Source: Burkholderia sp052045245 (GTDB taxonomy: Bacteria > Pseudomonadota > Gammaproteobacteria > Burkholderiales > Burkholderiaceae). Taken from it: a stretch of 64,000 nt of DNA. A program made the position numbers and the translations under genes. The stretch covers positions 1 to 64,000 of the forward strand of contig NZ_JBQEON010000021.1 in assembly GCF_052045245.1 (NCBI RefSeq). The letters are read 5' to 3'. The notes beneath the pieces are model-generated. The model did not search any database and was not told where the DNA came from. It worked only from the letters and a program-made list of their open reading frames with translations. Shown in pieces: positions 52,750 through 62,392 of this stretch (its first letter is position 1; each line of letters begins with the position of its first letter).

Positions 52750-54618
52750 ATGGCATTACTGCAAATTTCCGAACCGGGCATGGCGCCGGCGCCGCACCAG
52801 CGGCGACTCGCTGTCGGGATCGATCTCGGCACGACGAACTCGCTCGTCGCGGCGGTGCGCAACAGCGTGCCCGAAGTGTTGCCGGACGAAACGGGCCGCG
52901 CGCTGCTGCCGTCGGTGGTCCGTTATCTGGAGAAGGGCGGCCGTCGCATCGGCCACGAAGCGAAGGAACAGGCCGCAACCGATCCGCGCAACACGATCGT
53001 GTCGGTCAAGCGCTTCATGGGCCGCGGCAAGGCCGAGGTCGAAGGCGCGGCGAACGCGCCGTACGAATTCGTCGATGCGCCGGGCATGGTGCAGATTCGC
53101 ACGATCGACGGCGTGAAGAGCCCGGTCGAAGTGTCGGCCGAGATTCTCGCGACGCTGCGTTACCGCGCGGAAGACACGCTCGGCGACGAACTGGTCGGCG
53201 CGGTGATCACCGTGCCCGCGTATTTCGACGACGCGCAGCGCCAGGCGACGAAGGACGCCGCACGCCTCGCGGGCCTCAACGTGCTGCGCCTGCTGAACGA
53301 GCCGACCGCGGCAGCAATTGCCTACGGCCTCGACAACGGGGCCGAAGGCCTCTACGCGGTGTATGACCTCGGCGGCGGCACGTTCGACCTGTCGATCCTG
53401 AAGCTGACGAAGGGCGTGTTCGAAGTGCTGGCCGCGGGCGGCGATTCCGCACTCGGCGGCGACGATTTCGACCATGCGCTGTTCGGCCATGTGCTCGCGC
53501 AGGCTGGCATCGACGCGAAGGCGCTCGCGCCCGAGGACGTGCGCCTGCTGCTCGATCGCGTGCGCGTGCTGAAGGAAGCGCTGTCGTCCGCGCCGCAGGC
53601 GTCGCTCGACGTGACGCTGTCGAACGGCGCGCGCCTCGAGCAGACGGTCTCGCACGACACGTTCGCCTCGCTCGTCGAACCGCTCGTGCAGCGTACGCTG
53701 ACGCCGACCCGCAAGGCCCTGCGCGATGCGCAGGTGAGTGCGGCCGACATCAAGGGTGTCGTGCTCGTCGGCGGTGCGACGCGCATGCCGGTGATCCGCG
53801 AAGCCGTCGCGAAGCATTTCGGCCAGCCGCCGCTCGTCAATCTCGATCCGGACCAGGTCGTCGCGCTCGGCGCGGCGATCCAGGCCGACCTGCTTGCCGG
53901 CAATCGCGGCAGCGGCGACGACTGGCTGCTGCTCGACGTGATCCCGCTGTCGCTCGGCGTCGAGACGATGGGCGGCCTGGTCGAGAAGATCATTCCGCGC
54001 AATTCGACGATTCCGATCGCGCGTGCGCAGGAATTCACGACCTTCAAGGACGGCCAGACCGCGATGGCGATCCACGTGGTGCAGGGCGAGCGCGAGCTCG
54101 TCGCCGACTGCCGGTCGCTCGCGCGCTTCGAGTTGCGCGGCATTCCGCCGATGACGGCCGGCGCGGCGCGCATCCGCGTGACCTATCAGGTCGATGCGGA
54201 TGGGCTGCTGTCGGTGTTCGCGCGCGAGCAGCATTCGGGCGTCGAGGCGTCGGTCGTCGTGAAGCCGTCGTACGGCCTCGCCGACGACGACATCGCGAAG
54301 ATGCTCGAGGACAGCTTCAAGACCGCCGAGATCGACATGCGCGCACGCGCGCTGCGCGAGGCGCAGGTCGAGGCCGAACGGATGATCGAGGCGACGCAGG
54401 CGGCGCTGGCGTCCGACGGCGAATTGCTCGACGACGCCGAACGCACGCAGGTCGACGCGCTCGTCGCGGCACTGCGCACGATCGCGCAGGGCGACGATGC
54501 GCACGCGATCGAAGCAGCGACCAAGACGCTCGCCGACGGCACCGACGAATTCGCGGCGCGCCGGATGGACAAGAGCATCAAGCGCGCACTGTCGGGCCGA
54601 CGGCTCGACGAGATCTGA
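52750..54618 (+). CDS. hscA: Fe-S assembly Hsp70 chaperone HscA
   Basis: A 622-residue specialised Hsp70: GIDLGTTNSLVA, AVITVPAYFDDAQRQ, YDLGGGTFDLSIL, LVGGATRMP in the ATPase domain and a substrate domain binding the IscU LPPVK motif. It releases clusters from IscU with HscB. It follows hscB by 54 bp containing a GC hairpin (GCGTGCC/GGCACGC, 52698-52715). Confidence 0.97.
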   Translation: MALLQISEPGMAPAPHQRRLAVGIDLGTTNSLVAAVRNSVPEVLPDETGRALLPSVVRYLEKGGRRIGHEAKEQAATDPRNTIVSVKRFMGRGKAEVEGAANAPYEFVDAPGMVQIRTIDGVKSPVEVSAEILATLRYRAEDTLGDELVGAVITVPAYFDDAQRQATKDAARLAGLNVLRLLNEPTAAAIAYGLDNGAEGLYAVYDLGGGTFDLSILKLTKGVFEVLAAGGDSALGGDDFDHALFGHVLAQAGIDAKALAPEDVRLLLDRVRVLKEALSSAPQASLDVTLSNGARLEQTVSHDTFASLVEPLVQRTLTPTRKALRDAQVSAADIKGVVLVGGATRMPVIREAVAKHFGQPPLVNLDPDQVVALGAAIQADLLAGNRGSGDDWLLLDVIPLSLGVETMGGLVEKIIPRNSTIPIARAQEFTTFKDGQTAMAIHVVQGERELVADCRSLARFELRGIPPMTAGAARIRVTYQVDADGLLSVFAREQHSGVEASVVVKPSYGLADDDIAKMLEDSFKTAEIDMRARALREAQVEAERMIEATQAALASDGELLDDAERTQVDALVAALRTIAQGDDAHAIEAATKTLADGTDEFAARRMDKSIKRALSGRRLDEI

Positions 54619-54633
54619 ACCAACGACGTGCAC

Positions 54634-54653
54634 GCGGACCGGCGACGGTCCGC
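54634..54653 (+). repeat. Hairpin between hscA and fdx
   Basis: GCGGACCG, GCGA tetraloop, CGGTCCGC: an 8-bp stem with a GNRA loop and no T tract. More likely an mRNA stability or pause element than a terminator. Confidence 0.5.
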
Positions 54654-54706
54654 GCGATATTGAACCGTGCGGCGCCAGCCGCCGCACCCTGACTGACGGA
54701 ACGGAC

Positions 54707-55048
54707 ATGCCTCAACTGGTGGTGCTGCCTCACGTCGAACTGTGCCCGGACGGCGCAGTGATCGACGCGACGCCTGGCAAGAGTATTTGCGACAACCTGC
54801 TCGACCACGGGATCGAGATCGAGCACGCATGCGAGAAGTCGTGCGCATGCACGACCTGCCACGTGGTGATCCGCGAGGGCTTCAACGCGCTCGAGGCGTC
54901 CGACGAGGATGAGGACGACCTGCTCGACAAGGCGTGGGGCCTCGAGCCGACGTCGCGCCTGTCGTGCCAGGCGATCGTGAAGGAAGATTCGGACCTGGTG
55001 GTCGAGATCCCGAAGTACTCGATCAACCACGCGAAGGAAAATCACTGA
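54707..55048 (+). CDS. fdx: ISC-type 2Fe-2S ferredoxin
   Basis: A 113-residue adrenodoxin-type ferredoxin with the ligand pattern C-x5-C-x2-C (CEKSCACTTC, with the first, sixth and ninth positions of the motif) and a distal cysteine in LSCQAIV. It provides electrons for cluster assembly. The start at 54707 gives MPQLVVLPHVELCPDG. Acidic surface patch EASDEDEDDLLD. Confidence 0.96.
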   Translation: MPQLVVLPHVELCPDGAVIDATPGKSICDNLLDHGIEIEHACEKSCACTTCHVVIREGFNALEASDEDEDDLLDKAWGLEPTSRLSCQAIVKEDSDLVVEIPKYSINHAKENH

Positions 55049-55125
55049 CGGACCGGCGGGGCGGGCGGCGCGCAACCGTGTGTGCCGTGCCCGGCGGACT
55101 CGTCGCATACACGGGAGAGCAGGCC

Positions 55126-55335
55126 ATGAAATGGACCGATTCGCGCGACATCGCCATCGCGCTGGCAGACAAGCATCCGGACGTCGATCCGCAGCGGATC
55201 AATTTCGTCGACCTGCGCCAATGGGTGATTGAGCTCGACGGCTTCTCGGACGACCCGAGCCACTCGGGCGAGAAGATCCTCGAAGCGATCCAGGCCCACT
55301 GGATCGACGAATCCGACTTCGACGACGAAGACTGA
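55126..55335 (+). CDS. iscX: Fe-S assembly protein IscX
   Basis: A 69-residue acidic protein: MKWTDSRDIAIALADKHPDVDP, FVDLRQWVIEL and the acidic tail DESDFDDED. IscX binds IscS and iron and tunes assembly. It is the last gene of the isc operon, before a strong terminator. Confidence 0.95.
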   Translation: MKWTDSRDIAIALADKHPDVDPQRINFVDLRQWVIELDGFSDDPSHSGEKILEAIQAHWIDESDFDDED

Positions 55336-55383
55336 GATTCGCGCCGGCGCCCGCGCTCGCGTCATGCGGCTCCCGCAAAAAAG

Positions 55384-55415
55384 AAAAGGCTCGTGATTGC
55401 TTCACGAGCCTTTTT
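55384..55415. terminator. Terminator of the isc operon (bidirectional)
   Basis: AAAAGGCTCGTGA, loop TTGCT, TCACGAGCCTTTTT. Both strands give a 13-bp stem followed by T, so it also serves the glycine-zipper gene on the minus strand. Confidence 0.9.
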
Positions 55416-55486
55416 CGTTTGCGGCGATTGCCGGAGCCGCCCGTCGATGGACGCCCCCGGCCTGGCGTCAGGCGTGACGGCCGCGG

Positions 55487-56230
55487 TTACGCGCCGACCA
55501 GCGTGCCGTTCTCGATCCGCACGCGCTGGCCCTGGCCGAACGGCGGGGCGTTGTGGTACGTGAACGTGCGCGTCGCGCCGCTTTCCATCTGGACTTGTAC
55601 TTCGTAATCGGTTTCCGCGCGCACCTGCTTCTCGACCTGATTGCCGGCCAGGCCGCCGCCGAGCGCACCGATGATCGTCATCGCGGTGCGGCCGTTGCCG
55701 TGGCCGAACTGATTGCCGAGCAGGCCGCCGGCCGCTGCACCGCCGACCGCGCCGATCCCCGAGCTCTGGCCCGGCGTACGCGTCTGCGTGATCGCGACGA
55801 TCGTGCCGCAGTTCTGGCAATAGGCCGGCTGCGCGGGTGCGGACGATTGTTGTGCGTACTGCGGCGGTTGCGGCGCCGGCGCATGACGGTGGTGCGTGGC
55901 CGCCGGGCGCGGTGCGGGCTTCGGTTCGGCTTGTACGGCAGCCGCCTTTTCGGCCGCCAGCTTCTGCTGTGCAGCCTGTTCGGCTGCCTGCTGCTGCGCC
56001 TGCGCGGCTAGCGCGGCGCTGGCGGCTGCGGCCGTATCCACGGCCGGCTGCGACGCGATCAGCGCGGCCTGGGTCTGGCCGTTCTGCGCGTTGTTGCTGC
56101 TGGCCTTCGGGAAGATGCCCGTGATCGCGGCGGTGGCGGCGAGACTGGCGACGATGACGGCGCCTGCCGCGGTCGCGATGAGCGGGTGGAGGCGTTGCTT
56201 TTGCGGCGTGGTCTGATTCTGGTTGTCCAT
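55487..56230 (-). CDS. Glycine-zipper 2TM domain envelope protein
   Basis: A 247-residue protein: an N-terminal hydrophobic segment (LIATAAGAVIVASLAATAAITGI, cut here to its first half: LIATAAGAVIVA), an Ala/Gln/Pro-rich linker (about 60-145), a YCQNCG cysteine pair, and a C-terminal glycine zipper (GIGAVGGAAAGGLLGNQFG then IGALGGGLAGNQ) of the Rick_17kDa/SlyB type. Such proteins associate with the outer or inner membrane; function is generally unknown. The Shine-Dalgarno is GGAG 9 nt upstream. Confidence 0.85.
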   Translation of the reverse strand: MDNQNQTTPQKQRLHPLIATAAGAVIVASLAATAAITGIFPKASSNNAQNGQTQAALIASQPAVDTAAAASAALAAQAQQQAAEQAAQQKLAAEKAAAVQAEPKPAPRPAATHHRHAPAPQPPQYAQQSSAPAQPAYCQNCGTIVAITQTRTPGQSSGIGAVGGAAAGGLLGNQFGHGNGRTAMTIIGALGGGLAGNQVEKQVRAETDYEVQVQMESGATRTFTYHNAPPFGQGQRVRIENGTLVGA

Positions 56231-56484
56231 TTTTTTCTCCGTTGTCGATCCGGCTTCGCGCGTTGGCGCTGGCCGGATCCCACGCTTCGGGAGCGATCAG
56301 ACTTGGCGTTCCGGCGCCGCGTTCTGGTCCCGTGGTCATGCGTGGTGACGCAACAGGAGTGTCGTCCACGGGCGAGGGGCGCGCCGTATCAAGGTGTAAC
56401 GAATTGCAGCGGAGAATGGGTGACCGATACCTGGAAAACCCGGGGAGGGCCGGCGCGGCGCGGAATTTAAAGGGGGAAAGATCG
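56231..56484. other. Intergenic region upstream of the glycine-zipper gene
   Basis: About 250 bp without a convincing gene. It should hold the minus-strand promoter of the glycine-zipper gene, but no well-spaced pair was found. Nothing else seen. Confidence 0.5.
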
Positions 56485-56502
56485 AAAACCGGCGAACGCC
56501 GG
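56485..56502 (-). terminator. Possible terminator of the recJ-prfB-lysS set
   Basis: On the minus strand CCGGCG, TT, CGCCGG, then TTTTCG. A short stem about 80 bp past the lysS stop. Confidence 0.5.
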
Positions 56503-56579
56503 CAGGCGGGATTTACGCGCGGTTACAAAGCCGCCGCGGGCGCGCCGCAGAGCGCGGCGCACACGCAGGGCAGGGGGCG

Positions 56580-58106
56580 TCAGTCTTCGCGGCGCAGGTG
56601 CGGGAACAGCAGCACATCGCGGATCGTCGGGCTGTCGGTCAGCAGCATCACGAGACGGTCGATGCCGATCCCGCAACCGCCGGTCGGCGGCATCCCGTGT
56701 TCGAGCGCGCGTATGTAGTCGGCGTCAAAGAACATCGCTTCCTCGTCGCCCGCATCCTTCTGCTCGACCTGTTTCTTGAAGCGCGCGGCCTGGTCTTCCG
56801 GATCGTTCAGCTCCGAGAATCCGTTCGCGATCTCGCGGCCCGTCATGAACAGCTCGAAACGCTCGGTGATGCCCGGCACCGTGTCCGATGCGCGTGCGAG
56901 CGGCGACACCTCGACCGGGTAGTCGATGATGTAGGTCGGCTCCCACAGTTGCGATTCGGCGGTTTCCTCGAACAGCGCGAGCTGCAGCGCGCCGATACCG
57001 GCATTCAGGAAGGCCGGCTGCGACACGTCGACGCCGAGGCGCTTCAGTTCGCTACGCAGGAATGCGTCGTCCGACAGCTGGCCGTCGGTGTACTGCGGCG
57101 CGAACTTCTGGATCGCCTGCGTGATCGTCAGGCGGTGGAACGGCTTCGCGAGATCGAGCTCACGGCCCTGGTACTGGATCGTCGCGGTGCCGAGCGCATC
57201 GATCGCCGCCTGGCGGATCAGCTGCTCGGTGAAGTCCATCAGCCAGCGGTAGTCGGTGTACGCGGCGTAGAACTCCATCATCGTGAATTCCGGGTTGTGG
57301 CGCGGCGACACGCCTTCGTTTCGGAAGTTGCGATTGATCTCGAACACGCGCTCGAAACCGCCGACGATCAGGCGCTTCAGGTACAGCTCCGGCGCGATGC
57401 GCAGGAACATCTGCATGTCGAGCGCGTTGTGATGCGTGACGAACGGCTTGGCCGCGGCGCCGCCCGGGATCGGGTGCAGCATCGGCGTTTCGACTTCCAT
57501 GAACTCGGCGTTGTCCATGAACTTGCGGATCGACGCGATGGTCTTGGTGCGTGCGCGGAACGTGTCGCGCGTTTCCGGCGTGACGATCAGGTCGACGTAG
57601 CGCTGGCGATAGCGCATTTCCTGGTCGGCGAGGCCGTGGAACTTGTCCGGCAGCGGGCGCAGCGCCTTCGACAGCAGGCGCAGCTCCTTGCACTGGACCG
57701 ACAGCTCGCCCTTGTTGGTGCGGAACAGCACGCCGCGCGCGGCGACGATGTCGCCCAAGTCCCACTTCTTGAATGCGTCGTAGGTTTCCGCGCCGACGTC
57801 GTTCGGCGTCACGAAGAACTGGATCTGGCCCGAACCGTCCTGCACGGTCGCGAAGCTCGCCTTGCCCATCACGCGCTTGAGCATCATGCGGCCGGCGACC
57901 GACACCTCGACCTGGTTCGCTTCGAGCGCGGCCTTGTCCGAGTCGGCGAATTTCACCTGGAGATCGGCGGCGTGGTGCGTCGGCCGGAAATCGTTCGGAT
58001 AGGCGATGCCTTGCTCGCGCAATGCGCGCAGCTTCTCGCGGCGCTCGGCGATGATCTGGTTTTCGTCCGCCGCGACGGCGGGCTGCGTTTGGGTCGGTTC
58101 GGTCAT
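56580..58106 (-). CDS. lysS: Lysyl-tRNA synthetase, class II
   Basis: A 508-residue class II LysRS: OB-fold anticodon domain (about 60-170, GRMMLKRVMGKASF) and catalytic domain with motif 2 (FEINRNFRNEG, HNPEFTMMEFY) and motif 3 (PTGGCGIGIDRLVMLL). It charges tRNA-Lys. It follows prfB by 70 bp on the same strand, the widespread prfB-lysS arrangement. Confidence 0.97.
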   Translation of the reverse strand: MTEPTQTQPAVAADENQIIAERREKLRALREQGIAYPNDFRPTHHAADLQVKFADSDKAALEANQVEVSVAGRMMLKRVMGKASFATVQDGSGQIQFFVTPNDVGAETYDAFKKWDLGDIVAARGVLFRTNKGELSVQCKELRLLSKALRPLPDKFHGLADQEMRYRQRYVDLIVTPETRDTFRARTKTIASIRKFMDNAEFMEVETPMLHPIPGGAAAKPFVTHHNALDMQMFLRIAPELYLKRLIVGGFERVFEINRNFRNEGVSPRHNPEFTMMEFYAAYTDYRWLMDFTEQLIRQAAIDALGTATIQYQGRELDLAKPFHRLTITQAIQKFAPQYTDGQLSDDAFLRSELKRLGVDVSQPAFLNAGIGALQLALFEETAESQLWEPTYIIDYPVEVSPLARASDTVPGITERFELFMTGREIANGFSELNDPEDQAARFKKQVEQKDAGDEEAMFFDADYIRALEHGMPPTGGCGIGIDRLVMLLTDSPTIRDVLLFPHLRRED

Positions 58107-58176
58107 GATGGTCGGAATTCGGAGTGGTGCGGCAAACGGGAAGGGCGGCGCGACCGGAGGGGCCGCGCCGCGGCGC

Positions 58177-59281
58177 TTACACGCCCTGTTTGAGGCTCGC
58201 GCTGATGAAGTCGTCGAGATCGCCGTCGAGGACGGCTCTCGTGTTGCTCATTTCGACGTTCGTGCGCAGGTCCTTCACGCGGCTCTGGTCGAGCACGTAA
58301 GAACGGATCTGGTGGCCCCAGCCCACATCGGTCTTGCTCGATTCGAGCTTGTCCTGTTCGGCCTGGCGCTTGCGCATTTCGACTTCGTACAGGCGCGACT
58401 TCAGCATCGCCATCGCTTCGGCGCGGTTGCGGTGCTGCGAGCGGTCGTTCTGGCACTGCACGACGATGCCGGTCGGCATGTGCGTGATCCGCACCGCGGA
58501 GTCGGTCTTGTTGATGTGCTGGCCGCCCGCGCCCGATGCGCGGTACGTGTCGATGCGCAGGTCGGCCGGGTTGATCTCGACTTCGATCGAGTCGTCGATT
58601 TCCGGATACACGAACACCGACGAGAACGACGTGTGGCGGCCGCCCGACGAGTCGAACGGCGACTTGCGCACGAGGCGGTGAATGCCCGTTTCGGTGCGCA
58701 GGAAGCCGTATGCGTATTCGCCCGTGACCTTGACCGTCGCGTTCTTGATGCCGGCGACGTCGCCGTCGGACTCTTCGAGCACCTCGGCCTTGAAGCCCTT
58801 GCGCTCGCAGTAGCGCAGGTACTGGCGCAGCAGCATCGATGCCCAGTCGCATGCCTCGGTGCCGCCGGCGCCGGCCTGGATGTCGATGAAGCAGTTGTTC
58901 GGGTCGGCCGGGTTCGAGAACATCCGGCGGAACTCGATGTCGCCGACGCGCGCCTCGAGCTTCGCGGCGTCGTCTTCCGACGCGACGAGGGTGTCTTCGT
59001 CGCCTTCTTCGCGGGCCAGCTCGAACAGGTCGAGCGCGTCGCGCAGGTCGCTATCGAGCGCGGTGAGCGTCGTGACGACGCCTTCGAGCAGCTTCTTCTC
59101 GCGACCGAGCGCCTGGGCGTTCTTCGAGTCGTTCCAGACGTTCGGGTCTTCGAGTTCCTTGTTGACTTCGGTCAGACGCGCAGCTTTGGCGTCGTAGTCA
59201 AAGATACCCCCGAAGCTCGCCCGCGCGGTTGCGCAGGTCGAGCAGGGAGCTTTCGATCGCGTTGAGACGTTCCGCTTCCAT
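58177..59281 (-). CDS. prfB: Peptide chain release factor 2, with programmed +1 frameshift
   Basis: RF2 encoded in two frames. The ATG at 59281 opens 27 codons ending in CTT followed by an in-frame TGA (59200-59198). The slippery CTT-TGA-C with GGGGG six bases earlier is the classical RF2 autoregulatory shift. Reading resumes in +1 from GAC at 59199 to 58177. The product is about 367 residues (E. coli 365) with the GGQ loop in SGAGGQHINKTDS and the SPF stop-recognition tripeptide in RKSPFDSSGG. Low RF2 lets ribosomes shift and make more RF2. TATAAT lies at 59322-59317 on the minus strand. Confidence 0.97.
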
Positions 59282-59434
59282 GATCGTTCGCTATTCTTGC
59301 TTCGTAAAAAAGCGGAATTATAGCCGATCGGCGGGGTATCCCGGTGACGCGGAGTGTGCTTGCATGCGCGCCGGAGCCTCGTCCGGCGCGGCGCGCCTGC
59401 GGCCCGCGAGCGCCGCGGGCCGCGTGACCGGCGT

Positions 59435-61132
59435 TCAGCCGGCCGCGTGTTCGACGATCAGCTGGACGCGCGTCATGCCGTTCCACGTGTCGGCCACGAG
59501 GCGGTACGCGATCAGCGCGCTCGCCGGCAGCGGCTCGGTGTGGTTGAACCAGATCGCGTTGAAGCGCTGGCGGCCGCGAGCCAGCTGCAGCTTCAGGTGC
59601 TTTTCCTTCACGAGCGACTGCGACACGACGTCGAATTCCCCGGAGAAAAGCGGGGCCGGAAAGCCCTGGCCCCAGACGGCTTCGTCGAGCAGCCCGACGA
59701 ACTGCGGCGTGAAATACGCTTCCTCGAGTTCGCCGTCGGTCTCGATCACGCGCGCGAGCGCGTCGTCGGACAGCCATTCGCGCGCGACGGCCTCGAACGC
59801 GGCAGCGAAGCGCGGCACGTTGTCGGCGTCGAGCGTGAGGCCGGCCGCCATCGCGTGGCCGCCGAACGCGACGATCAGGTCGGGTTCGCGCTTCGACACG
59901 AGGTCGAGGGCGTCGCGCAGGTGGAAGCCGGGAATCGACCGGCCCGAGCCCTTGACCCGCGTGCCGGCTTCGTCCGCATGCGCGAACGTGAACGACGGGC
60001 GGTGGAATTTCTCCTTGAGCCGCCCGGCGACGATGCCGATCACGCCCTGGTGCCATTCGGGATTGAACAGCGTGATCGTGCACGCGTCGGCCGGATCGAC
60101 GTCGGCGAGATCGGCGAGCGCCTGCTGCTGCATGCCGGCCTCGATCTCGCGGCGTTCGCGGTTCATCACGTCGAGCTGCTGCGCGAGGTCCCACGCGCGG
60201 CCGATGTCGTCGGTGATCAGGCATTCGATCCCGAGCGACATGTCGGAGAGCCGCCCGGCGGCGTTCAGGCGCGGGCCGAGGCCGAAGCCGAGGTCGAAGC
60301 CCGACGCGGTGCGCGCCTCGCGGGCCGCGGCGCGGAACAGCGCGGCGATGCCCGGCTGCATGCGGCCGTTGCGGATGCGCTGCAGCCCCTGCGCGACGAG
60401 CACGCGGTTGTTGCCGTCGAGCCGGACGACGTCGGCGACGGTGCCGAGCGCGACCAGGTCGAGCAGCCCGTCGAGACGCGGTTCGGCTTCCTTGCTCGCG
60501 AACGCGCCGCGGCGGCGCAGCTCGGCGCGCAGCGCGAGCAGCACGTAGAACATCACGCCGACGCCGGCGATGTGCTTGCTCGGAAACGCGCAGCCGGGCT
60601 GGTTCGGGTTGACGATCGCGCGTGCGGCGGGCAGCGCGTCGCCGGGCAGGTGGTGGTCGGTCACGAGCACGTCGATGCCGCGCGCATTCGCGGCTTCGAC
60701 GCCCGCGACGCTCGCGATCCCGTTGTCGACGGTGATCAACAGGTCGGGCTTGCGTGCGGCCGCGAGTTCGACGATTTCGGGCGTCAGGCCGTAGCCGTAT
60801 TCGAAGCGGTTCGGCACCAGGTAGTCGATCTGTGCGCCGAACATCCGCAGGCCGCGTACCGCGACCGCGCAGGCGGTCGCGCCGTCGCAGTCGTAGTCGG
60901 CGACGACCAGCAGGCGCCGCTTGTCGGCGATGGCGTCGGCGAGCAGCGCCGCGGCGTCCGCGCAGCCTTTCAGTTCGGTGGGCGGTACGAGGCGCGCGAG
61001 CGCGGTCTCGATGTCGGCCGGGGACTGCACGCCGCGCGATGCGTACAGGCGGGCGAGGACGGGGTGCAGGCCGTGGCGCGCGAGCGCTTCGGCGTCGGCG
61101 GGCGCGACGGGGCGGGTAACGATCCGGGTCAT
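59435..61132 (-). CDS. recJ: Single-stranded-DNA-specific exonuclease RecJ
   Basis: A 565-residue DHH-family 5'-3' exonuclease: VVADYDCDGATA, LITVDNGIA, VTDHHLPGDALP (the DHH motif), and the DHHA1 domain with FGGHAMAAGL. It degrades single strands in recombination and mismatch repair. The start at 61132 gives MTRIVTRPVAPADAE. It lies downstream of the RpfE-like gene (10 bp gap) and upstream of prfB, as in other proteobacteria. Confidence 0.95.
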   Translation of the reverse strand: MTRIVTRPVAPADAEALARHGLHPVLARLYASRGVQSPADIETALARLVPPTELKGCADAAALLADAIADKRRLLVVADYDCDGATACAVAVRGLRMFGAQIDYLVPNRFEYGYGLTPEIVELAAARKPDLLITVDNGIASVAGVEAANARGIDVLVTDHHLPGDALPAARAIVNPNQPGCAFPSKHIAGVGVMFYVLLALRAELRRRGAFASKEAEPRLDGLLDLVALGTVADVVRLDGNNRVLVAQGLQRIRNGRMQPGIAALFRAAAREARTASGFDLGFGLGPRLNAAGRLSDMSLGIECLITDDIGRAWDLAQQLDVMNRERREIEAGMQQQALADLADVDPADACTITLFNPEWHQGVIGIVAGRLKEKFHRPSFTFAHADEAGTRVKGSGRSIPGFHLRDALDLVSKREPDLIVAFGGHAMAAGLTLDADNVPRFAAAFEAVAREWLSDDALARVIETDGELEEAYFTPQFVGLLDEAVWGQGFPAPLFSGEFDVVSQSLVKEKHLKLQLARGRQRFNAIWFNHTEPLPASALIAYRLVADTWNGMTRVQLIVEHAAG

Positions 61133-61142
61133 ACAGGTCGGG

Positions 61143-62207
61143 TTATTCGAACAGGGACGCCAGCGCACGGCGGCGCCAGAACTTGCGCAGGTCGCCGCGC
61201 GTCGCGTGCAGCGTCACGGAGCTGGTGTCGCCGCACAGCGTGACGTCGACACCGGTCAGCTCGCCGTTCTGCAGCGCGGCGAGCGACGGCGCGAACCAGT
61301 CGCGCTCGAGCGCGGCGAGTGCGTCGTGCCAGCGTGCCCAGTCCTGTTCGACGAACGGGGCGGACAGCGACGGCAGCTCGACGAGCGTCGCGCCGGCGGC
61401 GGCCGGCAGCGCGCCGAAGGCGGCCGGCGCCGCGCCCGCGTCGGCCCGCGCGGCGCGCGCGAGGCCGAGCGCCGCGGGCGACGCGGACAGCACGCGCTCG
61501 AACGGCTTGCCGACCGGCTTCAGCGTGCCTTGCGCATGGAACCAGATCGAATTGACGGCCGGCAACCCGCGCGCTTCGCGCGCTTCGTTGACCGGATGCT
61601 GGAACCACGCCATCTGCACTTCGTTCTGCAGCTTCATCCACATCCGCGAGCGTTCGCCGGTGTGTGCCTCGTGCGGCAGCCAGATCTCGATGTTGCGGCC
61701 GCTGGCGCGCAGCGGCGCCGCGCCGGCGAGGCGGGCGAGCTGCTCGCTGGACAGGTACCAGCGCGTCGGCTGGGGGGCTTCGAGCCGCACGCCGAGCTCC
61801 TCGATCAGCGGGCGTGCGACCGCGAGCAGCGCGGCGGCGTCGCCGCCGTCGAGCGCGAGGCTCGCCGGGTCGACCAGCACGAGGTGATCGTGCGCGATTT
61901 CGACGTGGACGGGCTCGACGCACGCCCAGGCCTGCGTGCCCGGGTCGCCGCCGTCGGCCAGCAGCATGTAGGGGGCGAGCGGCGCCTCGTCGGCGGCATT
62001 GCCCTGGGTCGCGCCGAACTGGCGGGCCAGCCAGCGCTCGTGCGGCAGCGTGCGCTGGAAGTCCTCGCCGGCCACGCGCTCGACCAGGCTTGCGCGGGCG
62101 AGCAACTTTTCGAGCGCGGGGCTGTCCAGCGTGTGCAGGGACGAGGTCGCATCGGCCGCCGACGGCAGCGCGAACGGAACGAGAAAATGGAGGCGTCGGT
62201 CGTGCAT
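61143..62207 (-). CDS. RpfE-like protein, function uncertain
   Basis: A 354-residue protein beginning MHDRRLHFLVPFALPSA. It has WYLSSEQLARLAG, the segment SRMWMKLQNEVQMAWFQHPVNEARE and NSIWFHAQG. It resembles the RpfE / phosphoglycerate-mutase-like hypothetical proteins found next to recJ in Xanthomonas and Burkholderia; the activity is unknown. The start at 62207 is chosen over an ATG at 62219, because that ATG overlaps a TACAAT -10 (62223-62218) whose start site would be about 62211. Confidence 0.65.
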   Translation of the reverse strand: MHDRRLHFLVPFALPSAADATSSLHTLDSPALEKLLARASLVERVAGEDFQRTLPHERWLARQFGATQGNAADEAPLAPYMLLADGGDPGTQAWACVEPVHVEIAHDHLVLVDPASLALDGGDAAALLAVARPLIEELGVRLEAPQPTRWYLSSEQLARLAGAAPLRASGRNIEIWLPHEAHTGERSRMWMKLQNEVQMAWFQHPVNEAREARGLPAVNSIWFHAQGTLKPVGKPFERVLSASPAALGLARAARADAGAAPAAFGALPAAAGATLVELPSLSAPFVEQDWARWHDALAALERDWFAPSLAALQNGELTGVDVTLCGDTSSVTLHATRGDLRKFWRRRALASLFE

Positions 62208-62392
62208 GATGGTGCGCATTGTATGGCAAACTGCGCGCGTGATCGGGCCGGTTCATGGTCCGGGCGGGCCGGATTGGGCCCGATCACGTCCGGCGCCCGC
62301 TTTTTTCGACCGCGTCCGGGCGGCCGGCCGCCGCCGGCCGGCGTGCCGTCCGCGGGCCGCCATCCCCGCCGTAACCAGCAGAAAGGATTCGC

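Noticed and set aside
59198..59200. In-frame stop in prfB considered as a pseudogene or sequencing error
   Set aside because: The surrounding CTT-TGA-C and GGGGG are the conserved programmed frameshift.
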